Positions 31,631 through 32,853 of a DNA stretch of 32,853 nucleotides are shown piece after piece. The position numbers were made by a program, and so were the translations under genes. This DNA comes from NORP309 sp964564165 (lineage in GTDB: Bacteria; Pseudomonadota; Gammaproteobacteria; Xanthomonadales; Marinicellaceae): contig CAZLZZ010000014.1 of assembly GCA_964564165.1 (NCBI GenBank), positions 1 to 32,853 of the forward strand, read 5' to 3'. The notes beneath the pieces were generated by a model. The model saw only the letters and a program-made list of their open reading frames with translations, ran no database searches and was not told the origin of the DNA. Numbering within the stretch: position 1 is the first letter of the stretch; each line of letters begins with the position of its first letter.

Positions 31631-32200
31631 ATGAGCATAAAATCAGACAAATGGATCCGCCGCATGTCACTAGAGCATGATATGATTTCTCCTTTTGAAG
31701 AAGGTCAAGTGGTTTCAGATGATACCCATAAGATAATTTCCTATGGTACATCAAGTTATGGCTATGACGTTAGATGTGCTGACGAATTTAAAATTTTCAC
31801 CAATATCAATTCATCGATCGTTGATCCAAAAAACTTTGACCCAAACAGTTTTGTTGATATTAAGTCTGATGTGTGTATTATTCCACCCAATTCTTTTTGT
31901 TTGGCGCGCACCATAGAATACATCAAAATTCCTCGCAATGTTTTAACAATCTGTTTGGGCAAATCCACCTATGCTCGTTGTGGTATCATTGTTAATGTCA
32001 CACCGCTTGAACCTGAATGGGAAGGCCATGTGACACTAGAGTTTTCAAATACTACACCATTGCCAGCCAAGATATATGCCAATGAAGGTGTGGCTCAATT
32101 TCTATTCTTCGAATCAGATGAAGAATGTGAAATTTCCTACAAAGACAAAAAAGGCAAATATCAAGGACAAAAAGGCGTAACTTTGCCAAGGATGAAGTAA
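31631..32200 (+). CDS. dcd: dCTP deaminase
   Basis: A 189-residue homotrimeric enzyme converting dCTP to dUTP, the main source of dUMP for thymidylate in gammaproteobacteria. SSYGYDVRCADEF, the nucleotide-binding GKSTYARCGIIVNVTPLEPE with the catalytic Glu in TPLEPEWEGHVTLEF, and the closing YQGQKGVTLPR match E. coli Dcd (193 residues) throughout. A GAGA-like ribosome site precedes ATG 31631. The mrp-dcd neighbourhood is common in the group. Confidence 0.96.
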   Translation: MSIKSDKWIRRMSLEHDMISPFEEGQVVSDDTHKIISYGTSSYGYDVRCADEFKIFTNINSSIVDPKNFDPNSFVDIKSDVCIIPPNSFCLARTIEYIKIPRNVLTICLGKSTYARCGIIVNVTPLEPEWEGHVTLEFSNTTPLPAKIYANEGVAQFLFFESDEECEISYKDKKGKYQGQKGVTLPRMK

Positions 32201-32583
32201 CAGGTAATAAAAAGCAATTTTCGCACAGCGGCACGGTGTGCAAGCGGAAGATCAAAAGCGGAATGCAAAGACAATTCAAAAATCAAATTCTTTGCCTCTT
32301 AATGGTTTAGCTCTTTTTAATTTTTTAAATTTATTTATGAGCATGCTATTTGATTTTTTCGATTGTCAAATAAATCGTCTGGCCTGTTTTAAAACTCGTT
32401 TAAATTTTTTCGCGTTGGCAGGACTAAAGTCCCGATTCCGTTAGTACAGAGTTTTTAGTATAATAATAAGTATTCTTATTCAAATAGTTTGACCCATGTA
32501 GAGCCCGTTTATTTATTTCTACTTTTTTAATGGGTATAAAAAAAGCTATAAACCCCAAAAAGGGTACCGACCACTTAAAACTG
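32201..32583. other. Noncoding stretch between dcd and the group II intron
   Basis: No protein gene, RNA gene or clear terminator for dcd is visible. The stretch is T-rich. A weak nested inverted repeat (ACCCAT 32492-32497 with ATGGGT 32530-32535, and GTAGA with TCTAC inside) lies on the intron's 3' exon side. A short hairpin GACCA / TGGTC (32568-32585) abuts the intron end. Confidence 0.5.
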
Positions 32584-32853
32584 GTCGAGTAGACAGGCAC
32601 TCCTAGAAATCAAAGATATTTACCTTTGAAATCAAGTTGTTAACCATGCCCCTCACAGAACCGTGCTTGCGCTATTTACGCACACGGCTCCTCGATAACA
32701 CTCTTCGCATTAAGCGAATAAATTAACCATAATTCGCGGTTTTGGCAGTGGAAACAATTTTAAAAGGTTACTATTTAGCGTATTAAAGGCTATTATTTTC
32801 ATCAGTGTTCCAGAATCTCGGTGACCCTCGGTCGTAAATGCCTCACCAAGCTT
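32584..32853 (-). mobile_element. Group II intron, 3' part (domains V and VI), cut by window edge
   Basis: Minus-strand 32690-32657 is a 34-nt domain V: it begins GAGCCGTG with the catalytic AGC triad and pairs with CACGGTTC around an upper stem with a 2-nt bulge. TGTGAGGGGCATGG follows, then a domain VI-like hairpin, and the 3' end CTACTCGAC at 32592-32584, all standard for bacterial group II introns. The region from 32700 to the window edge should be the domain IV/ORF end. No reverse-transcriptase residues are recognisable in it, so the maturase gene, if present, lies further right or is decayed. Confidence 0.85.
32657..32690 (-). ncRNA. Group II intron catalytic domain V
   Basis: A 34-nt hairpin on the minus strand with GAGCCGTG / CACGGTTC lower stem (one G-U), a TGCG / CGCA upper stem, an AG bulge and an A-rich loop. 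It is the most conserved part of group II introns and anchors the call for the surrounding element. Confidence 0.85.

Noticed and set aside
32238..32444. ORF of 68 codons after dcd
   Set aside because: Phe/Leu-rich translation of a T-rich stretch, no ribosome site or recognisable features.
1..32853. tRNA, rRNA genes or CRISPR arrays
   Set aside because: None seen: no cloverleaf with a TTCGAAT-like arm, no rRNA landmarks and no regularly spaced identical repeats with unique spacers.

Overview
The window comes from an AT-rich gammaproteobacterial chromosome. The evidence is the set of genes and their neighbourhoods: degS beside petABC-sspA-sspB, dacA-ybeD-lipB-lipA, pcnB-folK and mrp-dcd. An ECF sigma factor with a TPR-type Ser/Thr kinase, a large secreted metallopeptidase with thrombospondin type 3 repeats, and exosortase H would suit a free-living marine lineage such as Marinicella-like bacteria. 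That genus-level idea is inference only. The last six bases are a HindIII site, so the right edge may be a cloning or assembly boundary.

Layout. 1-2050: a MerR regulator divergent from a quinone-oxidoreductase-like gene through a classic long-spacer MerR operator, then a structured noncoding stretch and an FmdB zinc-ribbon protein. 2155-5371: two tandem POT-family peptide transporters on the minus strand. 5489-7147: a Fic protein divergent from a degenerate-looking YciK-like SDR. 7165-14159: a signalling cassette made of an ECF sigma factor and a secreted metallopeptidase on the minus strand, and a divergent membrane Ser/Thr kinase with TPRs broken by a one-base frameshift. A palindromic inverted-repeat element sits between the sigma and kinase genes. 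14152-19652: degS, the cytochrome bc1 operon, sspA, sspB and a DUF962 gene. 19649-20182: exosortase H. 20331-25811: a candidate small RNA or leader, an OmpR-type response regulator and histidine kinase, then dacA, ybeD, lipB and lipA. 25814-28004: fdxA (minus), pcnB and folK. 28005-29013: about 1 kb without a protein gene, holding a strong candidate small RNA and three different palindromic repeats. 29014-32200: pgi, mrp and dcd. 32201-32853: no protein gene; the 3' end of a group II intron on the minus strand, running off the window.

How the genes work together. Most of the right half is housekeeping: respiration (bc1), ClpXP adaptor function (SspB), envelope stress sensing (DegS), peptidoglycan trimming (DacA), lipoate synthesis (LipB/LipA), mRNA polyadenylation (PcnB), folate (FolK), glycolysis (Pgi), Fe-S delivery (Mrp) and dUTP supply (Dcd). 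The left half is accessory. The most interesting parts are the sigma/kinase/metallopeptidase cassette, where region 2.2 of the sigma factor has a Thr-rich rather than acidic sequence (as in phosphorylation-activated ECF factors), a family of TA-flanked palindromic elements (three copies), and two candidate small RNAs.
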